This document shows, in pieces, positions 18,242 to 26,764 of a DNA stretch of 64,000 nucleotides (its first letter is position 1; every line of letters starts with the position of its first letter). The translations under genes were made by a program, and so were the position numbers. The DNA comes from DATAEE01 sp036258175 (GTDB lineage: Bacteria; Acidobacteriota; Vicinamibacteria; Vicinamibacterales; 2-12-FULL-66-21): NCBI GenBank assembly GCA_036258175.1, contig DATAEE010000391.1, positions 1 to 64,000 of the forward strand, written 5' to 3'. The notes beneath the pieces are model-generated. The model was not told where the DNA came from and did not search any database. It saw only the letters and a program-made list of their open reading frames with translations.

Positions 18242-19776
18242 CGACGTTCACCGCTGTCGACCCGCGGACGGGGCGCCCGGGACAGGAGCAGTTCGAAGAG
18301 GCGACGCTCGCTGACGTCCGCGCGGCGGCGGCGCGGGCCGCGCGCGCCTTCCGCGCCTGGCGCGCCGCGGCGCCCGGCGGGCGCGCACGGTTTCTCCGCA
18401 GCGCTGCCGATCGGCTCGAGGCGAGCCGTGCAACGCTCGTTGCAACCGCGGACGGCGAGACCGGTCTTGGCGCCGCCCGACTGAACGGCGAACTGGATCG
18501 AACGACGGCGCAACTCCGGGCCTTCGCCGACATCGTCGACGAAGGCTCGTTCGTCGAGGCGATCATCTCGCCGGCCGATCCGTCGGCCAAACCGCCGCGG
18601 CCGGACGTGCGGCGCATGCTGGTTCCCATTGGGCCGGTTGCAGTGTTCACGCCGAGCAATTTTCCGCTGGCTTTCGGCGTCGCCGGCGGCGACACCGCCT
18701 CGGCGCTCGCCGCGGGCTGTCCAGTTGTCGTGAAGGGACATCCTTCACATCCCGCGACATCGGCTGCCTGCGCAGAGGCCTTGCGTGCTGCCGGTAAAGA
18801 GACCGGGATGCCGGACGGCGTCATCGATCTGCTGCAGGCGCGCGGCCTCGACGCGGCGCGGGCGCTGGTCACCGCGCCCGAAATGCGAGCGGTCGCGTTC
18901 ACCGGATCGCTGAGCGGCGGACGTGCCATTCACGACCTTGCTGCTTCCAGGCCGGAGCCGATTCCTGTCTTCGCCGAGATGGGGAGCCTCAACCCCGTCT
19001 TTATAGCTCCCGGCGCGTTCTCCGCGAGAAGCGCCGAAATCGCCGAAGGACTGGCGAATTCGATCACGCTCGGCACCGGTCAGTTCTGCACCAAGCCGGG
19101 CGTCGTCTTCGTGCCATCGACGGATGCGAGCGGCCGCGCGTTCGCTGCCGCGATTGCCGAGCGCGTCGCCGCCCGCGCGCCGGGCCTGATGCTGAACCCG
19201 CAGCTGCACGCCGGGTTGAAAGAAAAGCTGGAGAGGACGCGGGCGCTGCCAGGAGTCGAGATCCTGGGCGGTAATGAAGTAAAAGAGTCGGGTGCTCTTG
19301 CCCGGCCTGGCGTCATCATGACCACGGACCTCGCGACGTTTACGGCGACGCCGGCGCTGCGCGAGGAATATTTCGGACCGGTGTCGGTGATCGTGCGATG
19401 TCCGTCGGCCGAATCGCTCATCGACGTCGCCGGGGATCTCGAGGGCAGCCTCACGGCGACGATTCACGCGGATGCCGCGGATTCGGACTGGGCCTCGAGG
19501 CTCTCGTCCACGCTCACCGACAAAGCCGGACGGATCGTGTGGAACGGCTATCCCACCGGCGTCGTGGTCGTGTGGGGTATGCAGCACGGCGGCCCGTATC
19601 CCGCCACGACATCCGCGGGCCACACGTCCGTTGGCGCGACCGCGATTCGCCGCTTTCTGCGTCCCGTTGCGTTTCAAAGTACGCCGGACGCGCTCCTGCC
19701 CGAGCCGCTCCGGGCCGCCAACCCACTCGGCATTCAGCGGCTCGTGGACGGCCGCTGGACCAAGGATCCTGCCTGA
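18238..19776 (+). CDS. 2-oxoglutarate semialdehyde (2,5-dioxovalerate) dehydrogenase
   Basis: A 512-residue NAD(P)-dependent aldehyde dehydrogenase. The catalytic Cys284 lies in GTGQFCTKPGVVFV and the general-base Glu247 in PVFAEMGSLNPVF; the SLNPVF and GQFCTKPG patterns are those of the 2-oxoglutarate semialdehyde dehydrogenase subfamily. The NAD(P)-binding region includes FTPSNFPLAFGVAGGDTASAL. It would convert 2-oxoglutarate semialdehyde to 2-oxoglutarate, the last step of non-phosphorylating pentose oxidation. It overlaps both neighbours (ATGA upstream, TGATG downstream), so it is translationally coupled within the operon. Confidence 0.9.
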   Translation: MTTFTAVDPRTGRPGQEQFEEATLADVRAAAARAARAFRAWRAAAPGGRARFLRSAADRLEASRATLVATADGETGLGAARLNGELDRTTAQLRAFADIVDEGSFVEAIISPADPSAKPPRPDVRRMLVPIGPVAVFTPSNFPLAFGVAGGDTASALAAGCPVVVKGHPSHPATSAACAEALRAAGKETGMPDGVIDLLQARGLDAARALVTAPEMRAVAFTGSLSGGRAIHDLAASRPEPIPVFAEMGSLNPVFIAPGAFSARSAEIAEGLANSITLGTGQFCTKPGVVFVPSTDASGRAFAAAIAERVAARAPGLMLNPQLHAGLKEKLERTRALPGVEILGGNEVKESGALARPGVIMTTDLATFTATPALREEYFGPVSVIVRCPSAESLIDVAGDLEGSLTATIHADAADSDWASRLSSTLTDKAGRIVWNGYPTGVVVVWGMQHGGPYPATTSAGHTSVGATAIRRFLRPVAFQSTPDALLPEPLRAANPLGIQRLVDGRWTKDPA

Positions 19777-20942
19777 TGAAGATCGTCGACCTGCGCATCA
19801 CCGTCGTCGGCGCCCCGTGGCGCGAACTGACGTTCGTCGAGCTCGTGACCGATCAAGGTCTCACGGGCGTCGGTGAAGTGCGGATGGTCAACAAGACCGA
19901 GACGCTCGTCGCGTGTGTGCAGGAACTCGCGCCGCGCTACGTCGTCGGCGCCGATCCATTCGACGTCGAGCGGCTCGCGTGGAACGTGCAGCGCGCCGAG
20001 TACGGCAGGCCTGGCGAAATAACGCAATCAGCGCTCGCGGCGTTCGACATCGCCTGCTGGGACCTGATGGGGCAGGCGCTGAACGTGCCGGTGTGGAAGC
20101 TGCTCGGCGGCAAGTTCCGCGAGCGCGTGCCCGCGTACGCGAACGGGTGGTATCAGACAGATCGCGAGCCGGCTGCGATCGCAAAGCTCGCGAGAGGCGT
20201 CGTCGCTAAAGGTTACCGCGCGCTGAAGATCGATCCGTTTGGCGCCGCGTCGGCCGAGATCGCGCGGCCGGAGAGGCGCCGCGCGGTCGAAATCGTCGCC
20301 GCGGTGCGGGAAGCGGTCGGCCCAGACGTGCAGATCATGATCGAGATGCACGGCCGGTTCACCGCGGCGGCGGCCGCGAAGGTGGCCTCTCTTCTTGAGC
20401 CCTACGATCCCGAGTGGATCGAGGAACCGGTGCCGCCCGAGAACGCGCGCGTTCTCGCGCGCGTCCGCACCGCCACGACGACGCCGATCGCAACAGGAGA
20501 GCGGGCGCACACGGTCGAAGACATCCGTCCCTTCATCGAAGGCGGGTCGATGGATGTCGTGCAGGTGGACATGACGCATTTCGGCGGCTTCCTTCCGATG
20601 AAACGCCTGGCGGGCTGGGCCGACGCGTATTCGTTGCTGCTCGCGCCGCACAACGTCTGCGGTCCTGTGGGCACGACGGCAAACCTGCACTTCGCGGCGT
20701 CCACACCGAACTACAAGGTGCTCGAGCACTTCAACGACTTCGCGGATCCGTGGGTGCAGACGCTCGTCGATCACGCGCCGCGCGTGGACGCGGCGGACGG
20801 CTGCTTCACGGTGCCCGAACGGCCAGGCCTGGGCGTAAAGCTGAATCACGAGATCTGCGCGGCCCACCCGCCGACCGGCGGCCGGATCAAGTTGTTCGAA
20901 CACGGTTGGGAATCGCGCCTGGGCGTGCGCAGCCCTTCCTGA
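19776..20942 (+). CDS. Sugar-acid dehydratase, enolase superfamily (GalD-like)
   Basis: A 388-residue enolase-superfamily protein. The start is the ATG overlapping the previous stop by one base; the longer open frame is a shadow. Metal ligands are Glu190 (IEMHGRF), Glu216 (WIEEP) and Glu242 (TGERAHT), spaced 26 and 26 as in mandelate racemase-type enzymes. His192, two residues after the first ligand, and His292 (APHNVCGP), fifty after the third, match the catalytic His pair of D-galactonate dehydratase. It should dehydrate an aldonate to its 2-keto-3-deoxy form; L-arabinonate is the likely substrate from context (inference). The next gene overlaps by one base. Confidence 0.88.
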   Translation: MKIVDLRITVVGAPWRELTFVELVTDQGLTGVGEVRMVNKTETLVACVQELAPRYVVGADPFDVERLAWNVQRAEYGRPGEITQSALAAFDIACWDLMGQALNVPVWKLLGGKFRERVPAYANGWYQTDREPAAIAKLARGVVAKGYRALKIDPFGAASAEIARPERRRAVEIVAAVREAVGPDVQIMIEMHGRFTAAAAAKVASLLEPYDPEWIEEPVPPENARVLARVRTATTTPIATGERAHTVEDIRPFIEGGSMDVVQVDMTHFGGFLPMKRLAGWADAYSLLLAPHNVCGPVGTTANLHFAASTPNYKVLEHFNDFADPWVQTLVDHAPRVDAADGCFTVPERPGLGVKLNHEICAAHPPTGGRIKLFEHGWESRLGVRSPS

Positions 20943-21811
20943 TGGAGGACGTGGAGCTCGTTCACGATGCGCGCGCCGAGCTCGGCGAGGGTCCCATCTG
21001 GGACGCAGCCGCGGCGCGCCTGCTCTGGGTCGACATTCTTCAGGGCCGCGTCCACCGGTTCGACCCCGGTTCCGGACAAGAGGAGATCCGGGAGGTAGGG
21101 CGGCCGGTCGGTGCCGTCACGCCGAGCCGCGACGGCTCGCTCGTCATGGCGACCAGCCGTGGTTTCGAGCGGCTGGAGTGGGCGACTGGGAGCGTGTCGA
21201 CGATCGCCGAGGTCGAAGCGGACGTGCCCGGGAACCGCATGAACGATGGCGCCTGCGATCCAGCCGGCCGGTTCTGGGCCGGGACGATGGCGCTCGACGA
21301 GAAGGGAGCGGCCGGCTCGTTGTATCGCCTCGACCCGGACGGCCGGGTCTCGAAGATGGCCGGCGACATCTCGATCTCGAACGGGATCGCGTGGAGCGCC
21401 GACGCACGCGTCATGTACTACGTCGACAGCCCCACGCACCGCATCGACGTGTTCGACTACGATCGTGCGACCGGAGCCATCGCGAACAGGCGCGCGCTCG
21501 CCCGCATCGCGCCCGAGCACGGTTTCCCGGATGGTCTGGTCCTCGACGCGGATGGATTCGTCTGGCTGGCGTTGTGGGGTGGGTCGGCGCTGCACCGGTA
21601 TGCGCCGGATGGGAAGCTCGATAGAGTCGTCGCGGTCCCGGCGGCGTATCCGACGAAATGCGCGTTTGGCGGCGCAGCGCTCGACGAGCTCTACATTACG
21701 AGCGCGACGATCGCGCTGAAGCGTGCGAAGAAATCTCCGGGACCGCACGATGGCGGCCTCATGCGGATTCGTCCCGGCGTGCGCGGACAGGCGCCCAACA
21801 TCTATGGATAG
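20942..21811 (+). CDS. SMP-30/gluconolactonase family lactonase
   Basis: A 289-residue six-bladed beta-propeller of the SMP-30/LRE family. The start at 20942 (TGATG overlap with the dehydratase) begins MEDVELVHDARAELGEGPIWD, which includes the metal-ligand Glu (GEGP). The Asn/Asp ligands appear in RMNDGACDPAGRFWAGTM and in FPDGLVLDADGFVWLALWGG. Such enzymes hydrolyse sugar lactones to aldonates with a divalent metal. In this operon an L-arabino-gamma-lactone is the natural substrate. The sugar dehydrogenase that would make the lactone is not in the window. Confidence 0.9.
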   Translation: MEDVELVHDARAELGEGPIWDAAAARLLWVDILQGRVHRFDPGSGQEEIREVGRPVGAVTPSRDGSLVMATSRGFERLEWATGSVSTIAEVEADVPGNRMNDGACDPAGRFWAGTMALDEKGAAGSLYRLDPDGRVSKMAGDISISNGIAWSADARVMYYVDSPTHRIDVFDYDRATGAIANRRALARIAPEHGFPDGLVLDADGFVWLALWGGSALHRYAPDGKLDRVVAVPAAYPTKCAFGGAALDELYITSATIALKRAKKSPGPHDGGLMRIRPGVRGQAPNIYG

Positions 21812-23309
21812 CGTCCCGGCCGTTTCGTTCCGTGGCGTGCGCAAGTCGTTCGGCGCGGTTCACGCGCTCCGCGGCGTCAGCTTCAACGTCGCCGCGGGCG
21901 AGGCGCACGCGCTCGTCGGCGAGAACGGCGCCGGAAAATCGACGCTGCTCAAGATTCTCTCAGGCTCGCTCCGGCCGGACAGCGGCGAGCTGTGTCTCGA
22001 CGGCCGTCCCATCGCGCTCGCGCGGCCGCGCGACGCGCTCGCGCACGGGATCGGGATCGTGCACCAGGAGATGCTCGCGTTTCCCGATCTGACCGTCACG
22101 GCGAACATTTTTGCGGGCAGGGAGCTGACCCGGGGCGGCCTGCTCCGCGAGCGGGAGATGCGCGACCGGACGCGATCGCTGCTGGAGCGATTGCACATTC
22201 CGGTTTCGCCCGACGACCTCGCGGGTTCCTTGTCGGCCGCCTATCGTCAGCTCGTGCAGGTCGCGCGGGCACTGGCGTTCGAGTGCCGGATCCTCGCGCT
22301 CGATGAGCCAACGACCTCGCTGACCGATGCGGAGGTCGATCATCTGTTTCGCGTGCTGGCCGATCTGAAGAGCCGGGGCACGACACTCATCTACGTGTCA
22401 CACCGGCTGCCTGAGGTGTTCGCGTTGTGCGATCGGATCACCGTTCTGCGGGACGGTTCGCACGCTGGCACCTTCGAACGCGCGGCGACGCGCGCCGATG
22501 CGATCGTTCGCGCGATGGTCGGTCGCGATCTTCCGCCGCGCGTTGCGGCTGGATCCGGACCGCGTCCTTCGGATCAGCCGCGCCTGACTGTCGACCGTCT
22601 CACACGACGCCCCTGCTTCGAGGATGTGTCGCTGACGATCCGACCAGGAGAGATCGTGTGCCTGTTCGGCCTCGTGGGTTCCGGGCGCTCCGAGTTGCTG
22701 GAGACGCTCTTCGCGCTGCATGCTCGTGACGCCGGTGCGGTGCTGATCGACGGGGTCGAATGCCGCTTCGCGACGCCGCGGGACGCCGCGCGTGCCGGTC
22801 TCGCGCTGGTGCCGGAGGATCGCCAGCAGCAGGGACTGTTCTTCAACCTCGATCTGCGCCACAACCTGGTCCTGCCGCGCGAAACCGCCCGGTCGAGCCT
22901 CGTGGTCCGGCCGCGCGCTGAGCGGACCGCCGCACAGGAGATGATCCGCGCCTGGAGCATCAAGACGCCCGGGCCCGACACGTTTCCAGACAGTCTGAGC
23001 GGCGGCAACCAGCAGAAGGTCGTCGCGGCTCGGTGGTTGGCGATGCAGCCACGGATACTGCTGATGGACGAACCAACCAAGGGCGTGGACGTGGGCGCGA
23101 AGTTCGAGATCCACGAGATCATCCGCCGCCAGGCGCGCGAAGGCATGGCCTGCCTCATCGCGTCCAGCGATCTGCCGGAGGTGCTCGAGCTCGCACATCG
23201 CGTGGTCGTCATGCGCGAGGGGCGGATTCAAGGCGAGATCGCCGGCGAGCGGGCCGATGAAGAGTCGGTGATGCGGCTCGCGACAGCCGAACCGGGAGCC
23301 GCGGCGTGA
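21804..23309 (+). CDS. Sugar ABC transporter ATP-binding protein, RbsA/AraG type
   Basis: A 501-residue protein with two ABC domains. The start at ATG 21804 overlaps the lactonase end by 8 bases; an upstream extension is unsupported. Domain 1 has Walker A GENGAGKST, a degenerate signature LSAAYRQLVQVARAL and Walker B ILALDEPTT. Domain 2 has a non-canonical P-loop (FGLVGSGRSE), a full signature LSGGNQQKVVAARWL and Walker B ILLMDEPTKG. This asymmetric arrangement is usual for ribose/arabinose-type monosaccharide importers. It should power the permease encoded next. Confidence 0.93.
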   Translation: MDSVPAVSFRGVRKSFGAVHALRGVSFNVAAGEAHALVGENGAGKSTLLKILSGSLRPDSGELCLDGRPIALARPRDALAHGIGIVHQEMLAFPDLTVTANIFAGRELTRGGLLREREMRDRTRSLLERLHIPVSPDDLAGSLSAAYRQLVQVARALAFECRILALDEPTTSLTDAEVDHLFRVLADLKSRGTTLIYVSHRLPEVFALCDRITVLRDGSHAGTFERAATRADAIVRAMVGRDLPPRVAAGSGPRPSDQPRLTVDRLTRRPCFEDVSLTIRPGEIVCLFGLVGSGRSELLETLFALHARDAGAVLIDGVECRFATPRDAARAGLALVPEDRQQQGLFFNLDLRHNLVLPRETARSSLVVRPRAERTAAQEMIRAWSIKTPGPDTFPDSLSGGNQQKVVAARWLAMQPRILLMDEPTKGVDVGAKFEIHEIIRRQAREGMACLIASSDLPEVLELAHRVVVMREGRIQGEIAGERADEESVMRLATAEPGAAA

Positions 23310-24334
23310 CGACATCAAATCTGGGCACGGCAACCGAACTGCGGAATCGGCCAGGCCCGCGGAACCTCCGTCTGTCATCGGCTTGGCGAACGCGCGAGCT
23401 CAGCACGCTCGCCATCCTTGCGGTCGAGATCCTCTTTTTCGCGTGGTACCTCGCACCTGACGGTGATCGTTCCCATCCATTTCTGAACTTTCCTAACGCG
23501 CTACTCATCCTGAAGTACTCGTCGATCTACGGCATCGCGGCGATCGGCGCCGCGATGGTGATCATCTCCGGCGGCGTTGATCTATCGCCCGGCGCCGTCA
23601 TCGCGCTCGCGAGCGTCGTCCTCGGCGGCCTGTTCGTCGAGAGCGGCTGGTCGCTTGGGTCGAGCGTGACGATGGCGATCCTGGCCGGGCTCGCGGCGGG
23701 CGTGGTGACCTCCGCGCTCGTGGTGCTCGTGGGATTGCCGCCGTTCATTGCGACGCTCGGGGTGATGGGTATCGCTAGAGGCGCGGCGTTCATCTTTACC
23801 CAGGCGCGGTTCTTCGACGTGTCCGGCGCCCTGCCGCCCGGCTGGCAGCCGTTCGGCATCCCGCTCGACTGGTTCGCGCCGGGCGCGATGATCGGGCTCG
23901 CCGTCCTCTTTCAGATTCTGATGGTCCGGTTCCAGTGGGGCCGCGCCATCTACGCCGTCGGCGGCAACGAAACCGCGGCGCGCTTCTCCGGCGTCGCCGT
24001 AGGTGCCGTGAAGACGTCGGTCTATGTCCTCGCCGCGCTCTTGTCAGCCATCGCCGGCGTCGTGCTCGCGGTCGTGCAGGGGCAGGGGAAGGCGGACCTC
24101 GCCATGGGCTACGAGCTGGACATCATCGCGTCGGCAGTCGTCGGCGGCGCGAGCTTATCCGGAGGGCGAGGATCAGTCATCGGGGCGGTGCTCGGCACGC
24201 TGATCTTCGGCGTGCTGCGCAACGCGCTGCCGCAGATCCCCGGCGCAACGTTCTACGATAGGCTCATTGTCGGCTTCGTCGTCATCGTCATCGTCGTGAT
24301 GGATCAGCTCCTCGTTCGCCGGGGAGCCCGATAA
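23306..24334 (+). CDS. Sugar ABC transporter permease, RbsC type
   Basis: A 342-residue integral membrane protein with eight or more hydrophobic segments, starting at a GTG that overlaps the ATPase stop; GGGAG lies upstream. The BPD_transp_2 family signature regions are seen as GAAMVIISGGVDLSPGAVIA and GGASLSGGRGSVIGAVLG. It forms the channel of the monosaccharide importer with the neighbouring ATPase and binding protein. Confidence 0.93.
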   Translation: MTTSNLGTATELRNRPGPRNLRLSSAWRTRELSTLAILAVEILFFAWYLAPDGDRSHPFLNFPNALLILKYSSIYGIAAIGAAMVIISGGVDLSPGAVIALASVVLGGLFVESGWSLGSSVTMAILAGLAAGVVTSALVVLVGLPPFIATLGVMGIARGAAFIFTQARFFDVSGALPPGWQPFGIPLDWFAPGAMIGLAVLFQILMVRFQWGRAIYAVGGNETAARFSGVAVGAVKTSVYVLAALLSAIAGVVLAVVQGQGKADLAMGYELDIIASAVVGGASLSGGRGSVIGAVLGTLIFGVLRNALPQIPGATFYDRLIVGFVVIVIVVMDQLLVRRGAR

Positions 24335-24343
24335 CCGGTTATT

Positions 24344-24392
24344 TCGTAGCGCAGCCCGTTAGGGCTGCCGTAGCGCAGGCCTTCAGGCCTGC
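24344..24392. repeat. Family C tandem pair of 7-bp-stem hairpins
   Basis: Two copies in tandem between permease and binding-protein genes: GTAGCGCAGCCCGTTAGGGC (stems 24351-24357/24362-24368) and GTAGCGCAGGCCTTCAGGCC (stems 24375-24381/24386-24392). The stems have 7 base pairs and 4-base loops. Located inside an operon, they could uneven transcript levels between the permease and the binding protein. Confidence 0.85.
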
Positions 24393-24406
24393 CGGAGGCC
24401 GACATC

Positions 24407-25375
24407 GTGCGCCACCTTTGCCTGATCGTTTGCCTGGGACTCGCCGCGTGCGGCGGCGGAAGCCGGGACGCGGCGACGTCGGGAGATTCCGCAACGAAGA
24501 AGCTTCGCTTCGCGGTCATCCCGAAGTCGCTCGATCTCCCTGTCTTCAACTACGCGAAGGTCGGCGCCGAGCGGGCGGCGGCGGAGCTGGGAAACATCGA
24601 GGTGATCTGGCGCGGGTCGGAAACCGCCGATCAGCTCCGTCAGAAGGAGATTCTCGAATCGTTCATCACACAGCGCGTGGATGGGATCGCGATCTCCAGC
24701 CTGGGCGGCGATTTTCTCAACGAGACGATCAATCGCGCGGTCGACGCGGGCATCCCGGTCGTGACGTGGGATTCCGACGCACCGAATTCCAAACGGATCG
24801 CGTACTACGGCGTCGACGATCGCGCCGCCGGCCGCATCATGGGTGAGGAAACGGTCAAGATGCTGGATGGCAAGGGCCAGGTGGCGCTCATCACCAGCAT
24901 CGGTGCCGTGAATCTGGCGCGGCGGCTCGAAGGCGTTCAGGAAATACTCGCCAAACATCCGGGCATCAAGGTTGTCGAGGTCTACGACATCAAGGAAGAC
25001 AGTATCCGCTGCGCGGAGATCATCGCGTCCGGGACGAACCGCTATCCGGATCTCAAGGCGTGGATCTCGGTCGGCGGCTGGCCGGTGTTCACGCGCAACG
25101 CGCTCGACGCGGTCGATCCCGCCAGGACGAAGTTCATCGCCTTCGACACGATTCCACCGGCGCCTGAACTCATCAAAGCGGGCAAGGTGCAGCTGCTCAT
25201 TGGTCAGAAGTACTTCGGCTGGGGCGCTGAGTCGGTGAGGCTGCTCGCCGGCATTAAGGCAGGCAAGATGCCGTCTTCGCCGGTCGTCGATTCCGGCGTC
25301 GACGTCGTCACGGCCGCGAACGTCGATCAATACGTCGAGCAGTGGAAGAAGCTGGAGCGCGGGGAACAACCGTGA
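24407..25375 (+). CDS. Sugar ABC transporter substrate-binding lipoprotein
   Basis: A 322-residue periplasmic binding protein of the ribose/LacI-like fold. The N-terminus is a lipoprotein signal with lipobox LAAC (cysteine about residue 17), so it is anchored in a membrane. The GTG start has GGAGG eight bases upstream. Features such as FAVIPKSLDLPVFNYAKVGA, DGIAISSLGGDFLNETINRA and DSDAPNSKRIAYYG are typical of this family. It is the last gene of the 17.3-25.4 kb operon and probably binds L-arabinose. Confidence 0.92.
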   Translation: MRHLCLIVCLGLAACGGGSRDAATSGDSATKKLRFAVIPKSLDLPVFNYAKVGAERAAAELGNIEVIWRGSETADQLRQKEILESFITQRVDGIAISSLGGDFLNETINRAVDAGIPVVTWDSDAPNSKRIAYYGVDDRAAGRIMGEETVKMLDGKGQVALITSIGAVNLARRLEGVQEILAKHPGIKVVEVYDIKEDSIRCAEIIASGTNRYPDLKAWISVGGWPVFTRNALDAVDPARTKFIAFDTIPPAPELIKAGKVQLLIGQKYFGWGAESVRLLAGIKAGKMPSSPVVDSGVDVVTAANVDQYVEQWKKLERGEQP

Positions 25376-25477
25376 GCACAGGAAGTTACGAAGAGTCGAC
25401 CGTCCCACGCGCGGCGGCGCGAAAATGATCATCCAACGGCTGAGTCTGGGATAACATCAGGGCTCTTCGGCATTCCT

Positions 25478-25481
25478 GAGG
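25478..25481 (+). promoter_or_regulatory. Ribosome binding site deciding a TTG start
   Basis: GAGG at 25478-25481 is seven bases before TTG 25489 and supports that codon as the start of the histidine kinase, since no suitable ATG or GTG begins the N-terminal domain. Confidence 0.55.
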
Positions 25482-25488
25482 TCGCGCA

Positions 25489-26673
25489 TTGACATCCGCC
25501 ACTGGCAGTTACGCGGAGATACTGGCCGAACGCATCGAGGCCGAGCGCGTGAGGCTGGCCCAGGCCTGGCTCGACCGGCTCAAGACCGTGCTCTCGGTCG
25601 AGCCGAACGACGTCTTTCCAACCGACAGGCTACTGGATCACATCCCTCTGCTGCTCGGGGAGATCGCCCGCTACCTGCGAGCGCCGAAGACCGAAGAGAT
25701 CGCCGCGAACGCTGCCGTCATCGACAAGGCGCGCGAGCTGGGGCAGCTACGCCACGAGCAGAAAGCCTCGGTACACCAGATCCTGCGGGAGTACGAGCTG
25801 CTCGCAGAGATCCTGGAGAGTTTCGTCGCGTCGGAGACGAAGCGCCTCGATCTGGAGCCGGCGTCCTCCGTGTGCCTGGACGCGATGCGCAGACTGATGC
25901 GGTCGGTGCGCGCGCTGATGCGCACGACCGTCGACACGTTCGTCGGCGAATACACCGCAACCATCGAGGCGCAGACCGAGCAGCTCCGGAGCTATAACCG
26001 GATGGCCAGCCATGAGTTGCGCTCGCCTGTCGGCACGATCCTGGTCGCGGCGAGCCTGATCATCCGGGAGGACGTCCAACACGATCCCCAGCGGTGGGAG
26101 CGCATCGCAAGCACGATTCGGCGGAACGCGGAGCGTTTGAGCGTGCTGTTGAGCACGCTGCAGCGCGTCGCGCACCTCGACGAGGCGCTCGACGGCCCGA
26201 GCTCGCAGGTCGTCGAAGTGGCCTCGCTCGCGGAGGAGGTTGCGCGCCAGCTTCGGGAAATGGCGCAGGCCCGTCAAGTGGCCGTACGAGTCGATCCGGG
26301 GCTGCCTGTTCTACTGATCGATCCGGCGCGGCTCGAACTTGCCCTGCTGAACCTCATCTCCAACGGAATCAAGTACAGCGACCCGGCGAAGCCGGATCGC
26401 TTCGTCGAGATTCGCTTCGACGGCCAGTCGGATTCGACCTGCACGATTTGCGTGCGCGACAACGGCCTGGGTATCCCAGACGACGCGAAGCCAGCGGTCT
26501 TCAAGCGGTTCTTCCGGGCACACGCCGAGCTGGACGACCGGCTCGGCATAGACGGCAGCGGTCTCGGCCTCGCCATAGTCGCCGAATGCGTGCAGGCGCT
26601 CGGCGGTGCGATCACCTGCGAGTCGCGCGCCGGCGAGGGCACGACCTTCTACCTCGAGCTCCCCGTCAAGTAA
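25489..26673 (+). CDS. Sensor histidine kinase with RsbRD-like N-terminal domain
   Basis: A 394-residue soluble kinase with a TTG start. Residues 1-150 are a helical RsbRD-N/RsbT co-antagonist-like sensor (VRLAQAWLDRLKTVLS, LRHEQKASVHQILREYELL). The HisKA phosphoacceptor His175 is in ASHELRSPVGTIL. The ATPase domain has the N box NLISNGIKYSDP, G1 DNGLGIP and G2 GSGLGLAIVAEC. No receiver, PAS or membrane segment is present and no response regulator gene is adjacent, so its partner is unknown. It follows the arabinose ABC operon by 113 bases, which hold nothing else recognisable. Confidence 0.88.
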   Translation: MTSATGSYAEILAERIEAERVRLAQAWLDRLKTVLSVEPNDVFPTDRLLDHIPLLLGEIARYLRAPKTEEIAANAAVIDKARELGQLRHEQKASVHQILREYELLAEILESFVASETKRLDLEPASSVCLDAMRRLMRSVRALMRTTVDTFVGEYTATIEAQTEQLRSYNRMASHELRSPVGTILVAASLIIREDVQHDPQRWERIASTIRRNAERLSVLLSTLQRVAHLDEALDGPSSQVVEVASLAEEVARQLREMAQARQVAVRVDPGLPVLLIDPARLELALLNLISNGIKYSDPAKPDRFVEIRFDGQSDSTCTICVRDNGLGIPDDAKPAVFKRFFRAHAELDDRLGIDGSGLGLAIVAECVQALGGAITCESRAGEGTTFYLELPVK

Positions 26674-26682
26674 GTCTTCCAT

Positions 26683-26756
26683 CGTCAATCGTCAATCGTC
26701 CCCAATCATCAATCGACAATCGCCGAACAATCGACAATCAACAATCCACAGTCCAC
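26683..26756. repeat. Family F AATC-rich tandem tract
   Basis: The 91-base gap before the helicase is built from repeated short units (ATCGTCAATCGTC, AATCAACAATC, AATCGACAATCGCC, CAGTCCACAATGG), much lower in GC than the flanks. It may set the spacing or strength of the helicase promoter. No other copy was seen in the window. Confidence 0.7.
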
Positions 26757-26764
26757 AATGGAGT

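Noticed and set aside
26606..26764. Upstream extension of the helicase frame
   Set aside because: It overlaps the kinase gene and is encoded by the AATC repeat tract; the helicase homology begins after GTG 26765.
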